From: Candidatus Coprenecus avistercoris
Lineage (GTDB): Bacteria > Bacteroidota > Bacteroidia > Bacteroidales > UBA932
Length of the DNA: 32,306 nt
Direction: 5' to 3'
Assembly: GCA_018712275.1 (NCBI GenBank)
Contig: DVHI01000013.1
Span: 1-32,306 of the forward strand
Position 1 is the stretch's first letter. Each line of letters starts with the position of its first letter. The translations under genes and the position numbers were made by a program. Shown here piece after piece: positions 24,614 through 32,100 of the stretch. Under the pieces are notes generated by a model that was not told where the DNA came from, searched no databases, and saw only the letters and a list, made by a program, of their open reading frames with translations.

Positions 24614-26953
24614 ATGAACAAAAAACTTTTCATTCTCGCTCTTGGAGCAGCCATGACGGCTGTATCCTGCCAGGAGGGAAACAAAAACGTGATTGATCCC
24701 GAGGTAGACCTCATCGGTGATATCACTGAGGACAGAATCCTCGAGGAAGGCCAGACCTACACCCTTACAGGAGGTCTGCATGTAAAGGAAGGAGCTACCC
24801 TGACCATAGAGCCGGGTGTGACCATCATTGCCCAGGATGACGACCAGGTAGACTATATCCTCATAGAGCAGGGCGCAAAAATCGATGCCCGCGGTACGGC
24901 CAGCGCTCCCATCGTAATGACATCCAACAGAAAGGAAGCCGGAGCATGGGGCGGTCTCCACATCTGCGGTAAGGCTCCCATCAATGCCGGCACCGATGCC
25001 AAGTCCGAGATAGGTGACGCCTCCTACGGCGGAGACGACGCCAGCGACAACTCCGGTATTCTCCAGTACGTCCGCGTTGAGTACGGCGGATATGCCTTCT
25101 CCGAGGAGAAAGAGGCCAACGGCTTCACATTCTACGGTGTAGGTAACGGAACTACTGTCGACCATCTCCAGGCTTACGGCGGATCTGACGACGGTTTCGA
25201 GTGGTTCGGAGGTACTGTAAACGTAAAATATCTGATATCCACCAACAACACCGACGACTCCTTCGACTGGACCGAGGGATGGACCGGAAAGGGACAGTTT
25301 ATGATTGCCCAGCAGATATCCGATGAGTGCGACGCCCTCATCGAGGCCGACAACAATGACAACGACAACATGGCAGAGCCTATCTCCCACCCCGTACTCT
25401 CCAACCTCACCCTCGTGGGCAACGGTGCTGACGGACGCGGCGTACGTCTCCGTGCAGGCACACAGGCCGAGATATACAACGCCATCGTGACCGGCAAGAG
25501 CCGCGCCCTTACCACTGAGACAGAAGGCACTGAGAGCGCTCTGGCCAACGGCACATCCAAGCTCCAGTACATCTACCTCTCCTCAGGCGTTTCCAGCGAC
25601 AACGAGGAAGGCTCTGTCCTCTACGACCAGAACGATTTCCTCGCAAATGACAACCACAATGCTGTGGGCTATGCAGCAGAGCTCACCAACAGCATCATGG
25701 GAACAATTGACGGAGGTCTCGACGCTTCCGGCATCGACTCATTCTTCGACAATGCAGCTTATGCAGGAGCCCTTCCCTCCGGCAACGACTGGACCAGCGG
25801 CTGGGCCCTCTCGGCCGACGGCGGCAGCACCGGCAGCGAGACTGTTGAGCTCGAGGGCGACATCACCGAGGACATGACCCTCAAGGCCGGTGTGAACTAC
25901 ATCCTCATCGGCGGCCTGCATGTAAAGGAAGGCGCCACTCTGACCATCGAGCCCGGCACAGTCATCACCGCCCAGGATGACAACAGCGTAGACTATATCC
26001 TCATAGAGCAGGGCGCCATGATCGATGCCCGCGGTACAGCCGAGAATCCTATCGTCATGACTTCCGAGAGGAAGGAAGCCGGAGCATGGGGCGGTCTCCA
26101 CATCTGCGGTAAGGCTCCCATCAATGCCGGCACCGGTGCCAAGTCCGAGATAGGTGACGCCTCCTACGGCGGAGACGACGCCCACGACAACTCCGGTACA
26201 CTCCAGTACGTCCGCATAGAATACGGCGGATATGCCTTCTCCGAGGAGAAAGAGGCCAACGGCTTCACATTCTATGGTGTAGGTGACGGCACTACCGTAG
26301 ACCATCTCCAGGCCTACAACGGCTCCGACGACGGTTTCGAGTGGTTCGGCGGCACAGTGAACGTGAAATACCTCGTATCCACCGACAACACCGACGACTC
26401 CTTCGACTGGACCGAGGGATGGAGCGGAAAGGGCCAGTTCATGGTAGCCCATCAGATCTCCGCTGAGTGCGACGCCCTCATGGAGTGCGACAACAACGAC
26501 AACGACAACGTGGCCGCACCTATCTCCCACCCCGTTCTTGCAAACGTAACCCTCGTAGGCAACAACTCCGATGAGAACAAACGCGGTATCCGTCTCCGCG
26601 CCGGTACCGAGGTCGAGCTCTACAACGCCATCGTAACCGGCAAGCCCCGCGCCCTGACTACAGAGACCGCCCACACTGAGGAGGCTCTTGCCGACGGTAC
26701 CTCCGTACTCAAGCACGTATACCTCTCCAACGGAGTATCCAGCGACAGCGACAATGTCCTCTACACCCAGGACATGTTCCTCGCCGAGGCCAACCACAAC
26801 CAGGTGGACTACACCTTCAGCCTGACCGACAACTTCTTCGGAACCATTGCCGGAGACCTTGATGCCAGCACCATCGACACATTCTTCGAGTCTGCCTCCT
26901 TCGCCGGCGCCATCTCCGCCGACAGCAACTGGATGGCCGGCTGGACCAAATAA
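24614..26953 (+). CDS. Lipoprotein of two 380-residue parallel beta-helix-like repeats
   Basis: Exported lipoprotein, probably surface-exposed; exact function unknown. The signal peptide ends with lipobox AVSC, Cys19. The protein (779 aa) consists of two tandem copies of one domain, starting GDITEDRILEEG and GDITEDMTLKAG at nucleotides 24717 and 25857, exactly 1140 bp apart. Each copy has GLHVKEGATLTIEPG, a right-handed beta-helix type repeat, then ARGTA..PIVMTS.RKEAGAWGG. It continues with an acidic DDGFEWFGGTVNVKYL...DDSFDWTEGW that could bind calcium. About 110 bp around 24930-25040 and 26070-26180 are nearly identical between copies. It follows the receptor gene by 40 bp and ends 34 bp before a strong terminator. 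Confidence 0.85.
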   Translation: MNKKLFILALGAAMTAVSCQEGNKNVIDPEVDLIGDITEDRILEEGQTYTLTGGLHVKEGATLTIEPGVTIIAQDDDQVDYILIEQGAKIDARGTASAPIVMTSNRKEAGAWGGLHICGKAPINAGTDAKSEIGDASYGGDDASDNSGILQYVRVEYGGYAFSEEKEANGFTFYGVGNGTTVDHLQAYGGSDDGFEWFGGTVNVKYLISTNNTDDSFDWTEGWTGKGQFMIAQQISDECDALIEADNNDNDNMAEPISHPVLSNLTLVGNGADGRGVRLRAGTQAEIYNAIVTGKSRALTTETEGTESALANGTSKLQYIYLSSGVSSDNEEGSVLYDQNDFLANDNHNAVGYAAELTNSIMGTIDGGLDASGIDSFFDNAAYAGALPSGNDWTSGWALSADGGSTGSETVELEGDITEDMTLKAGVNYILIGGLHVKEGATLTIEPGTVITAQDDNSVDYILIEQGAMIDARGTAENPIVMTSERKEAGAWGGLHICGKAPINAGTGAKSEIGDASYGGDDAHDNSGTLQYVRIEYGGYAFSEEKEANGFTFYGVGDGTTVDHLQAYNGSDDGFEWFGGTVNVKYLVSTDNTDDSFDWTEGWSGKGQFMVAHQISAECDALMECDNNDNDNVAAPISHPVLANVTLVGNNSDENKRGIRLRAGTEVELYNAIVTGKPRALTTETAHTEEALADGTSVLKHVYLSNGVSSDSDNVLYTQDMFLAEANHNQVDYTFSLTDNFFGTIAGDLDASTIDTFFESASFAGAISADSNWMAGWTK
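24717..26953 (+). repeat. 1140-bp in-frame tandem duplication
   Basis: Copy 1 runs from 24717 to about 25814 and copy 2 from 25857 to 26953, with the same phase throughout (offset 1140). Identity is patchy: long identical blocks such as 24934-25041 against 26074-26181, with few differences, alternate with diverged parts. This looks like partial gene conversion after an older duplication. Confidence 0.85.
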
Positions 26954-26987
26954 ACTGCTTTTCGAAGCTGTCATACCTGTTTTTCAC

Positions 26988-27027
26988 GGGAGGCTGCGAA
27001 GTGATTCGCCGGCCTCCCTTCTTTTTT
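26988..27027 (+). terminator. Terminator of the TonB receptor-lipoprotein operon
   Basis: GGGAGGC (26988-26994) and GCCTCCC (27012-27018) make a 7-bp GC stem, with an inner CGAA/TTCG pairing. It is followed by TTCTTTTTT (27019-27027). The position right after the lipoprotein stop is as expected. Confidence 0.85.
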
Positions 27028-27044
27028 GTCCGGTGCCGGGTGAA

Positions 27045-27093
27045 AATACCTAACAGTTGGTATTGTCTCTGTCAGGAAAGAGTGGTATTTTTG
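27045..27093 (+). promoter_or_regulatory. feoB promoter with AATACCTA site
   Basis: AATACCTA (27045-27052), 9 bp, ATTG (27062-27065), 20 bp and TATTTTTG (27086-27093) form a promoter with an upstream site. AATACC and GGTATT (27059-27064) are also inverted around 8 bp. The same AATACCTA-ATTG-TAnTTTTG spacing occurs at 29761-29809. The expected transcript start is near 27098. Confidence 0.6.
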
Positions 27094-27118
27094 CCCGGAT
27101 TTAGAGACCATTTGCAGC

Positions 27119-29719
27119 ATGAAACTTTCGGATCTGAAAACAGGTGAAAGAGGTATTATCGTCAAAGTGAGCGGACACGGCTCCTTCCGCAAGAGAATCA
27201 CCGAGATGGGATTCATCAAGGGAAAGGAGGTCAGGGTGGTGCTCAACGCCCCTCTCAGGGACCCCATAGAATACGAGATCATAGGATACAAGATATCGCT
27301 CCGCAGGGACGAGGCCCGCGAGATAGAGGTCATCAGCGAGAGCGAGGCCAAGGCTCAGGCATCTCAGGACAATGTAACGGAGCCGGAGGCATCCCGGAAT
27401 TCTGCCGGCACCCCCGGACTGAGCAGCCGCGAACCGGACTGCTCCGATGCAGAGGACCTCGACCGGAGGATGCGGCAGCTCGCGGAGGAGCGCCGCCACA
27501 CCGTGCGGGTCGCCCTCGTGGGCAATCCCAACTGCGGCAAGACCTCCATGTTCAACATTGCCTCCGGCTCCCACGAGAGGGTCGGCAACTACAGCGGAGT
27601 GACCGTCGATGCCAAGGAAGGGCGGTTCGAATACAAGGGCTACCATTTTGTCCTCGTCGACCTGCCGGGCACCTACTCCCTCTCAGCCTACAGCCCTGAG
27701 GAGCTGTACGTCCGCAAGAATCTGATCGACAATATTCCCGACGTGGTCATCAACGTGGTGGACGCCTCCAACCTCGAGCGCAATCTCTACCTGACGGCCC
27801 AGATCATCGACATGAACCTCCGCGTGGTCATGGCCATGAACATGTACGACGAGCTGGAGGCCCGCGGAGACAGGCTCGACACCGTCACCCTCGGACATCT
27901 GCTCGGCATGCCGGTGGTGCCCACCGTCAGCCGCAGCGGGCAGGGCATCGACAGGCTGTTCGACACCGTCATCCAGATCTACGAGCACAACGAGCCGTCC
28001 CTGTCCCGCCACATCCACATCAACCACGGACAGGAGCTGGAGAACAGCATCGACCGCATCAAGCTGCTGATTCAGAAGAACGACGACATACGCACCCACT
28101 ATTCCACCCGCTGGCTGGCCATCAAGTACCTCGAGAACGATTCCGATGTGGAGGCCATAGTCGAGGCACTGCCCAACCACGACGAGATCATCGCCGCCCG
28201 CTTCGAGGAGAACAGGCGCATAGAGGGACTGCTCGGCGGCACGAATGCCGAGGCCGCCATCGTAGACGCCAAATACGCCTTCGTCCAGGGCGCCCTCAAG
28301 GAGACCTACACTCCCGGACAGGTGCGGAAAAAGCATACCATTACCGACAAGATAGACGCCGTGGTCACCAACCGCTGGGCCGCCTTCCCGATATTCATCC
28401 TCCTGCTGTACATCATCTTCGAGGCCACCTTCCGCCTGGGCGAATACCCGATGACCTGGATTGAGTGGCTGGTGGAGAAATTCGGGGCCTTCGTGGCCAC
28501 CACCATGCCGGAGGGCATGCTGAAGGACCTGGTAGTGGACGGCATCATCGGAGGAGTGGGCAGCGTGCTGGTATTCCTGCCCAACATCCTGATACTCTAC
28601 CTGTTCATCTCACTGCTGGAGGACTCCGGATACATGGCCCGCGCCGCCTTCATCATGGACAAGCTCATGCACAAGATAGGCCTGCACGGCAAGTCGTTCA
28701 TACCCATGATCATGGGCTTCGGCTGCAACGTACCCGCCATCATGGCCACCCGCACCATAGAGAACCACAAGAGCCGCTTAGTCACCATGCTCATCATCCC
28801 CATGATGTCCTGCGCCGGCCGTCTGCCCGTGTACATCCTCGTGGCCGGGGCTTTCTTCCCCCGCAACGGCTCCCTGGTGCTGCTGGGCCTCTACGCCCTG
28901 GGCATTGTCATGGCCATCATCTCAGCAAAGATCATGAGCCGCTTCATCAAGGACGACAACCTGCCGTTCGTCATGGAACTTCCGCCCTACCGCGTCCCGA
29001 CCTCCAAATCCGTCTTCCGCCACACCTGGGAAAAGGGCAAGCAGTACCTGCACAAGATGGCCGGCATCATCCTCGTAGCCTCAATCATTATATGGTTCCT
29101 CGGCTACTTCCCTCACCACGACCGTTACGCCACCCCCGCCGAGCAGCAGGAGAACTCCTACATCGGCATGATCGGGAAGGCCATCGAGCCCGTCCTCGAG
29201 CCCCTCGGCTTCGACTGGAAGATGGGCGTCGGCATCATCTCCGGTGTAGCCGCGAAAGAACTTGTGGTCAGCACCATGGGCGTACTCTACAGCGGCGAGT
29301 ACGAGCGCTTCCCCGCATCCGCCGGAACCGACACTGTGACAAAAAACACCCCATCTGTGAATTTCAACCCCGCCTCAAAGGCGTCTGAAGCCACTTTTGT
29401 GAATTTTGAAGCCGATTCTGTGAATTCTGCAACTGCCGGCGTGACCGCGGAAACCGCCCTTGCGAATGACGCAACTGCCCCTCAAACCGCCTCCGGGGAC
29501 ACGATGCTGCAGAACGCCCTCGCCCGGACCACCACCCCCGCCGCGGCCCTCGCCTTCATGGTCTTCGTCCTGCTCTATTTCCCCTGCATCGCCACCTTCG
29601 TCGCCATCAAGAACGAGAGCGGCGGCTGGAAATGGGCCATCATCTCCGCCGTCTACACCATCGTCCTCGCATGGATCGTAGCCTTCATCGTCTACCGCAT
29701 CGCCCTCCTGCTGCTATGA
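27119..29719 (+). CDS. feoB: FeoA-FeoB fusion, ferrous iron transporter
   Basis: Inner-membrane Fe2+ uptake protein. Residues 1-75 are a FeoA domain (SH3-like, MKLSDLKTGERGIIVKV...), followed by a linker to about 127. The FeoB GTPase domain follows: G1 GNPNCGKT at 135-142, Thr-containing switch I around NYSGVTVD, G3 DLPG at 181-184 and an NxxD-type MNMYDE. The gate regions include MGFGCNVPAIMATRTIENHKSR, the usual FeoB pore motif, and GVAAKELVVSTMG. A low-complexity Thr/Asn/Ala-rich insertion of about 60 residues (~741-800) sits between late membrane helices. FeoA fusion is common in Bacteroidetes. At 866 aa it is at the long end of the family because of these two additions. Confidence 0.94.
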   Translation: MKLSDLKTGERGIIVKVSGHGSFRKRITEMGFIKGKEVRVVLNAPLRDPIEYEIIGYKISLRRDEAREIEVISESEAKAQASQDNVTEPEASRNSAGTPGLSSREPDCSDAEDLDRRMRQLAEERRHTVRVALVGNPNCGKTSMFNIASGSHERVGNYSGVTVDAKEGRFEYKGYHFVLVDLPGTYSLSAYSPEELYVRKNLIDNIPDVVINVVDASNLERNLYLTAQIIDMNLRVVMAMNMYDELEARGDRLDTVTLGHLLGMPVVPTVSRSGQGIDRLFDTVIQIYEHNEPSLSRHIHINHGQELENSIDRIKLLIQKNDDIRTHYSTRWLAIKYLENDSDVEAIVEALPNHDEIIAARFEENRRIEGLLGGTNAEAAIVDAKYAFVQGALKETYTPGQVRKKHTITDKIDAVVTNRWAAFPIFILLLYIIFEATFRLGEYPMTWIEWLVEKFGAFVATTMPEGMLKDLVVDGIIGGVGSVLVFLPNILILYLFISLLEDSGYMARAAFIMDKLMHKIGLHGKSFIPMIMGFGCNVPAIMATRTIENHKSRLVTMLIIPMMSCAGRLPVYILVAGAFFPRNGSLVLLGLYALGIVMAIISAKIMSRFIKDDNLPFVMELPPYRVPTSKSVFRHTWEKGKQYLHKMAGIILVASIIIWFLGYFPHHDRYATPAEQQENSYIGMIGKAIEPVLEPLGFDWKMGVGIISGVAAKELVVSTMGVLYSGEYERFPASAGTDTVTKNTPSVNFNPASKASEATFVNFEADSVNSATAGVTAETALANDATAPQTASGDTMLQNALARTTTPAAALAFMVFVLLYFPCIATFVAIKNESGGWKWAIISAVYTIVLAWIVAFIVYRIALLLL
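29340..29515 (+). repeat. Low-complexity insertion within feoB
   Basis: The DNA repeats short TGTGAATTT-like units: CTGTGAATTTC, TTTTGTGAATTTT and TTCTGTGAATTCTG. Base use is more AT-rich than the rest of feoB, and the encoded protein is Asn/Thr/Ala/Ser-rich. It sits in a loop between the GVAAKELVVST gate and the last two membrane helices, in the predicted cytoplasmic or periplasmic loop. Confidence 0.55.
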
Positions 29720-29728
29720 CACCGGCAG

Positions 29729-29769
29729 AATACCTACAATGTGGGAAGGCCGGTAAGGCAAATACCTAC
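29729..29769 (+). promoter_or_regulatory. Two AATACCTAC sites after feoB
   Basis: AATACCTAC occurs at 29729-29737 and 29761-29769, 32 bp apart, which is about three helical turns. The second is placed relative to the next promoter exactly as in feoB. A fourth copy (31273-31281) lies just before the ATG of the membrane protein gene. Confidence 0.55.
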
Positions 29770-29777
29770 TTATGAGG

Positions 29778-29809
29778 ATTGACGGGCAATGGGAAGGGCA
29801 GTACTTTTG
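29778..29809 (+). promoter_or_regulatory. Promoter of the candidate small RNA
   Basis: ATTG (29778-29781), 20 bp and TACTTTTG (29802-29809) match the consensus; the start should be near 29814. No coding frame follows before the terminator at 29881-29924. Confidence 0.65.
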
Positions 29810-29813
29810 CATT

Positions 29814-29925
29814 CGTTATATCCATAATGTAGTGTTGTTATTTCAATCTTTGCTTAATTACTCATAAGTTTGGAAAGTTACGGACCCCTGCACCTGCGAC
29901 AGGCCCCGGGGTCCGTTCTCTTTTA
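29814..29925 (+). ncRNA. Candidate small RNA (~110 nt) between feoB and the hemerythrin gene
   Basis: A promoter (29778-29809) and a terminator (29881-29924) enclose about 110 nt without a usable reading frame. The 5' part is AU-rich and unstructured by eye, a region that could pair with target mRNAs. The 3' part is a strong hairpin with a U tail. The upstream AATACCTA site, shared with feoB, suggests control with iron uptake. It could instead be the leader of the downstream gene if the terminator is leaky, or simply feoB's 3' end. Confidence 0.5.
29881..29924 (+). terminator. Intrinsic terminator after the candidate small RNA
   Basis: CGGACCCC (29881-29888) and GGGGTCCG (29908-29915) form an 8-bp stem. 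An inner CCTG-CGA-CAGG hairpin (29893-29903) and a TTCTCTTTT tail (29916-29924) complete it. It may also terminate feoB transcripts, since no other terminator is seen in 29720-29800. Confidence 0.8.
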
Positions 29926-29942
29926 GGATGAAATGAAATCAC

Positions 29943-29950
29943 TATATTTG
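29943..29950 (+). promoter_or_regulatory. -7 box of the hemerythrin-regulator operon
   Basis: TATATTTG matches the consensus; a CTTT at 29920-29923 is a weak -33. The start would be near 29955, only 12 nt before the first ATG. Confidence 0.6.
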
Positions 29951-29966
29951 TGGAAAATACTGAAAA

Positions 29967-30644
29967 ATGAGAAAGAACATGAAAATGGCCGACCTGCTCG
30001 GCGCCGACTACCGACTGCTGACCGTCATCTACCGCCTGGGTATCAAGCTGGGCTTCGGGGAGAAGACCGTCGAGGAGACCTGCCGCGAGAGCGGGGTCAA
30101 CTGCGACACATTCCTCCTCATTGCCAACGTATACGCCACAGACGGGTATGTTCCGACAACCGAGATGATGACCGCCGCCTCGGCCATTGACTTGGTCAGA
30201 TACCTCCACGCCTCGCACTCCTACTATCTCGACCATGAGATTCAGGACCTGAGCCGCATCTTCGAGGACCTGCTCCGCCCCTGCACCCCGATGCAGCGGG
30301 ACGTGATCATGCGCTTCTTCGACGGGTACCGGGAGGAAGTGGAGAACCACTTCGCCTACGAGGAGGACATCGTCTTCCCCTACGTGCGCTCGGTGGCCGG
30401 CGGACAGAGGGTCGAGGGCTACAGCATGGAGACATTCGAAGAGAACCACAACAACATAGATGAGAAGCTCAACGACCTGAGGAACATCGTCATGAAGTAC
30501 CTGCCCCCGGTGTGCGACACGGTCACCGCCATCAAGGCCCTCTCGAGGCTCTGCACCTTAGAAGCCGACCTGGAGAAGCATACCCTGATCGAGAACTCAA
30601 TCCTCATCCCTATGGTTAACAGACTGGAAGGAAAATGTCAGTGA
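29967..30644 (+). CDS. Hemerythrin-domain protein (Ric/ScdA-like)
   Basis: Cytoplasmic di-iron protein of the type that repairs Fe-S clusters or senses oxygen and nitric oxide. The N-terminal ~60 residues (TVEETCRESGVNCDTFLLIANVY) resemble the ScdA N-terminal domain, though the paired cysteines of classic Ric proteins are not seen. The hemerythrin bundle has candidate iron ligands His81, His84, His90, His128, Glu132/133, His161, His205 and Glu209. The start at 29967 leaves a leader of about 12 nt; ATG 29979 (fifth codon) is an alternative preceded by AGAAAGAA. It overlaps the LuxR-type gene by 10 bp, so the pair is co-translated. Its neighbourhood of FeoAB supports an iron or redox role. Confidence 0.87.
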   Translation: MRKNMKMADLLGADYRLLTVIYRLGIKLGFGEKTVEETCRESGVNCDTFLLIANVYATDGYVPTTEMMTAASAIDLVRYLHASHSYYLDHEIQDLSRIFEDLLRPCTPMQRDVIMRFFDGYREEVENHFAYEEDIVFPYVRSVAGGQRVEGYSMETFEENHNNIDEKLNDLRNIVMKYLPPVCDTVTAIKALSRLCTLEADLEKHTLIENSILIPMVNRLEGKCQ

Positions 30645-31240
30645 CAAAGAAGAAAATACTGCTCATAACCCCGTCGCGGATCATCGCCCGCGGCATCACC
30701 TCCATACTCGAGGAGCACGGAGGCTTCACCGTCGAGACCGTGCTGACCGACCTCTCCCGCGAGAACGAGGCCACGGTCCGGGACAGCATGGCGGACATAG
30801 TTATCGTAGACCCCATAATCTTCGACTTCGCCTCCCGCCCGGCAGGCCGCAGCCGCATCTCCGACCTGACCGACGCCGCGGTGATAGCCGCCCCGACAGC
30901 CGTCACGGACGACGAGACCATAAAGAGCTACGACGAGACCATCAGCATCTACGACACCCCGGCGGCCGTCATCAGCAAGCTCCGGAACTCACTGGCGCAG
31001 TCAGCCGGCGGACCCCGGACCGAGAACCGGGAGGAACTCTCCGCCCGTGAGAAAGAGATCCTGGTCTGCGTGGCCCAGGGCATGCTCAACAAGGAGATAG
31101 CCGACCGCTTCCACCTCTCGATCTACACCGTCATCACCCACCGCAAGAACATCACCCGCAAGACCGGAATCAAGACCGTCGCCGGCCTCACGGTCTATGC
31201 ACTCCTGAACAACCTGATTGACCCGGCCTCAGTAGAATAG
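30635..31240 (+). CDS. LuxR/NarL-type response-regulator-like transcription factor
   Basis: Transcription factor with a C-terminal LuxR helix-turn-helix (residues ~135-195: LSAREKEILVCVAQGMLNKEIADRFHLSIYTVITHRKNITRKTGIKT). The N-terminal ~125 residues are receiver-like (ILLITPSRIIARGITSILEE, IVIVDPIIFDF) but lack the usual acidic pair at the start of strand 1. It may therefore act without phosphorylation. The gene overlaps the hemerythrin gene by 10 bp (ATG inside its last codons). The pairing suggests that the hemerythrin protein senses or modulates the regulator. Candidate targets include the AATACCTAC sites nearby, which is inference only. Confidence 0.88.
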   Translation: MSVTKKKILLITPSRIIARGITSILEEHGGFTVETVLTDLSRENEATVRDSMADIVIVDPIIFDFASRPAGRSRISDLTDAAVIAAPTAVTDDETIKSYDETISIYDTPAAVISKLRNSLAQSAGGPRTENREELSAREKEILVCVAQGMLNKEIADRFHLSIYTVITHRKNITRKTGIKTVAGLTVYALLNNLIDPASVE

Positions 31241-31250
31241 GGAATTTTAC

Positions 31251-31258
31251 TATCTTCG
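31251..31258 (+). promoter_or_regulatory. Possible -7 box of the membrane protein gene
   Basis: TATCTTCG resembles TAnnTTTG with one change, 24 bp before the ATG at 31283. AATACCTAC at 31273-31281 lies in the short leader. Confidence 0.4.
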
Positions 31259-31282
31259 CGGCAAATTCCCAGAATACCTACC

Positions 31283-31975
31283 ATGAAGAAAAGACGACTG
31301 CTGACTGCCGCCCTCACTGCCGCCATACTGCTTGCCATACCACACTGTGTACATGCTTCGGCAATGATTAAGGATACGGCATCACAAACAGAGAGCACTG
31401 AATTCCGTTTCCGCGGCTACATCGGCGGCATGATGCTGCACAGCGGCTACATCTTCAGCCGTCCGTTCGGTATTTATTCCACAGCAGCCCTACCATTAGG
31501 CACAATGCAGATACGGGGCGTCGCCTCCGGAATCGGAGGGCACGTCAAATTCGCCTTCGGGACTTCCACCGACATGCTCCGCATCGGGGCCGAGGGGCAC
31601 AGTTCCAATGTCAATTACTCCCCCTCTCCCTCCTATGCCCACACCGGCTGGGGAGGCATACTGGTGGACTACATCCGCCGTACCAAGGGCAGGGTGCACC
31701 CCTTCATCGGCTGTGTCATAGGCGGCGGAGGTGTCAAGAACCATATCATCGCAGAGGGCAGCACCGACGACTTCGTCACAGAGCCTCAGGCCACCATGCA
31801 CAAATACGCATTCATGGCTATTGCCCCTTTTCTCGGCATTGAAGTCTCACTCACTCCCAAACTCAGTCTCGTAGTGAAAACGGACTGGCTCCTCAACGCC
31901 ACCGGCCCTCAGAACGACTTCTCAAACGGTCCCCGCCTCTACGTCGGCATCCTCTTCAACCGCCTTCATCACTGA
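31283..31975 (+). CDS. Small outer-membrane beta-barrel-like protein
   Basis: Exported protein of unknown function. A signal peptide (residues 1-26, ending CVHASA) precedes a 200-residue body. It has alternating Gly/aromatic strands (FRFRGYIGGMMLHSGYIF, GGHVKFAFG, GWGGILVDYIRR, VHPFIGCVIGGGG), ending LYVGILFNRLHH. This is the pattern of an eight-stranded OmpA/OmpW-like barrel, including a C-terminal aromatic/hydrophobic strand. It follows the LuxR-type gene by 42 bp, has a possible promoter of its own and carries an AATACCTAC motif just before the start codon. Confidence 0.72.
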   Translation: MKKRRLLTAALTAAILLAIPHCVHASAMIKDTASQTESTEFRFRGYIGGMMLHSGYIFSRPFGIYSTAALPLGTMQIRGVASGIGGHVKFAFGTSTDMLRIGAEGHSSNVNYSPSPSYAHTGWGGILVDYIRRTKGRVHPFIGCVIGGGGVKNHIIAEGSTDDFVTEPQATMHKYAFMAIAPFLGIEVSLTPKLSLVVKTDWLLNATGPQNDFSNGPRLYVGILFNRLHH

Positions 31976-31996
31976 GGTCGTCCGGACTCACGAACT

Positions 31997-32086
31997 CTTG
32001 CCAAAACCAACTCTTTTAACTACTTTTGGCAAGATTTAATATGCGAACTCTTGCCAAAACCAACTTTTTTAGCTACTTTTGGCAAG
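31997..32086. repeat. Two tandem 53-bp repeats with inverted CTTGCCAAAA arms
   Basis: CTTGCCAAAA and TTTTGGCAAG are inverted at 31997-32006/32024-32033, and again at 32050-32059/32077-32086. The two copies are 53 bp apart and nearly identical across about 42 bp (two differences). Each copy contains CTTG, a 20-bp spacer and TACTTTTG on the plus strand (31997-32028 and 32050-32081), so each palindrome is also a promoter. Confidence 0.8.
32050..32081 (+). promoter_or_regulatory. Promoter of the terminal ATPase gene
   Basis: CTTG (32050-32053), 20 bp and TACTTTTG (32074-32081) match the consensus; the start near 32086 gives a leader of about 15 nt. Both elements lie within the arms of the second palindrome. 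Confidence 0.7.
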
Positions 32087-32100
32087 CTTAATCTGATATT

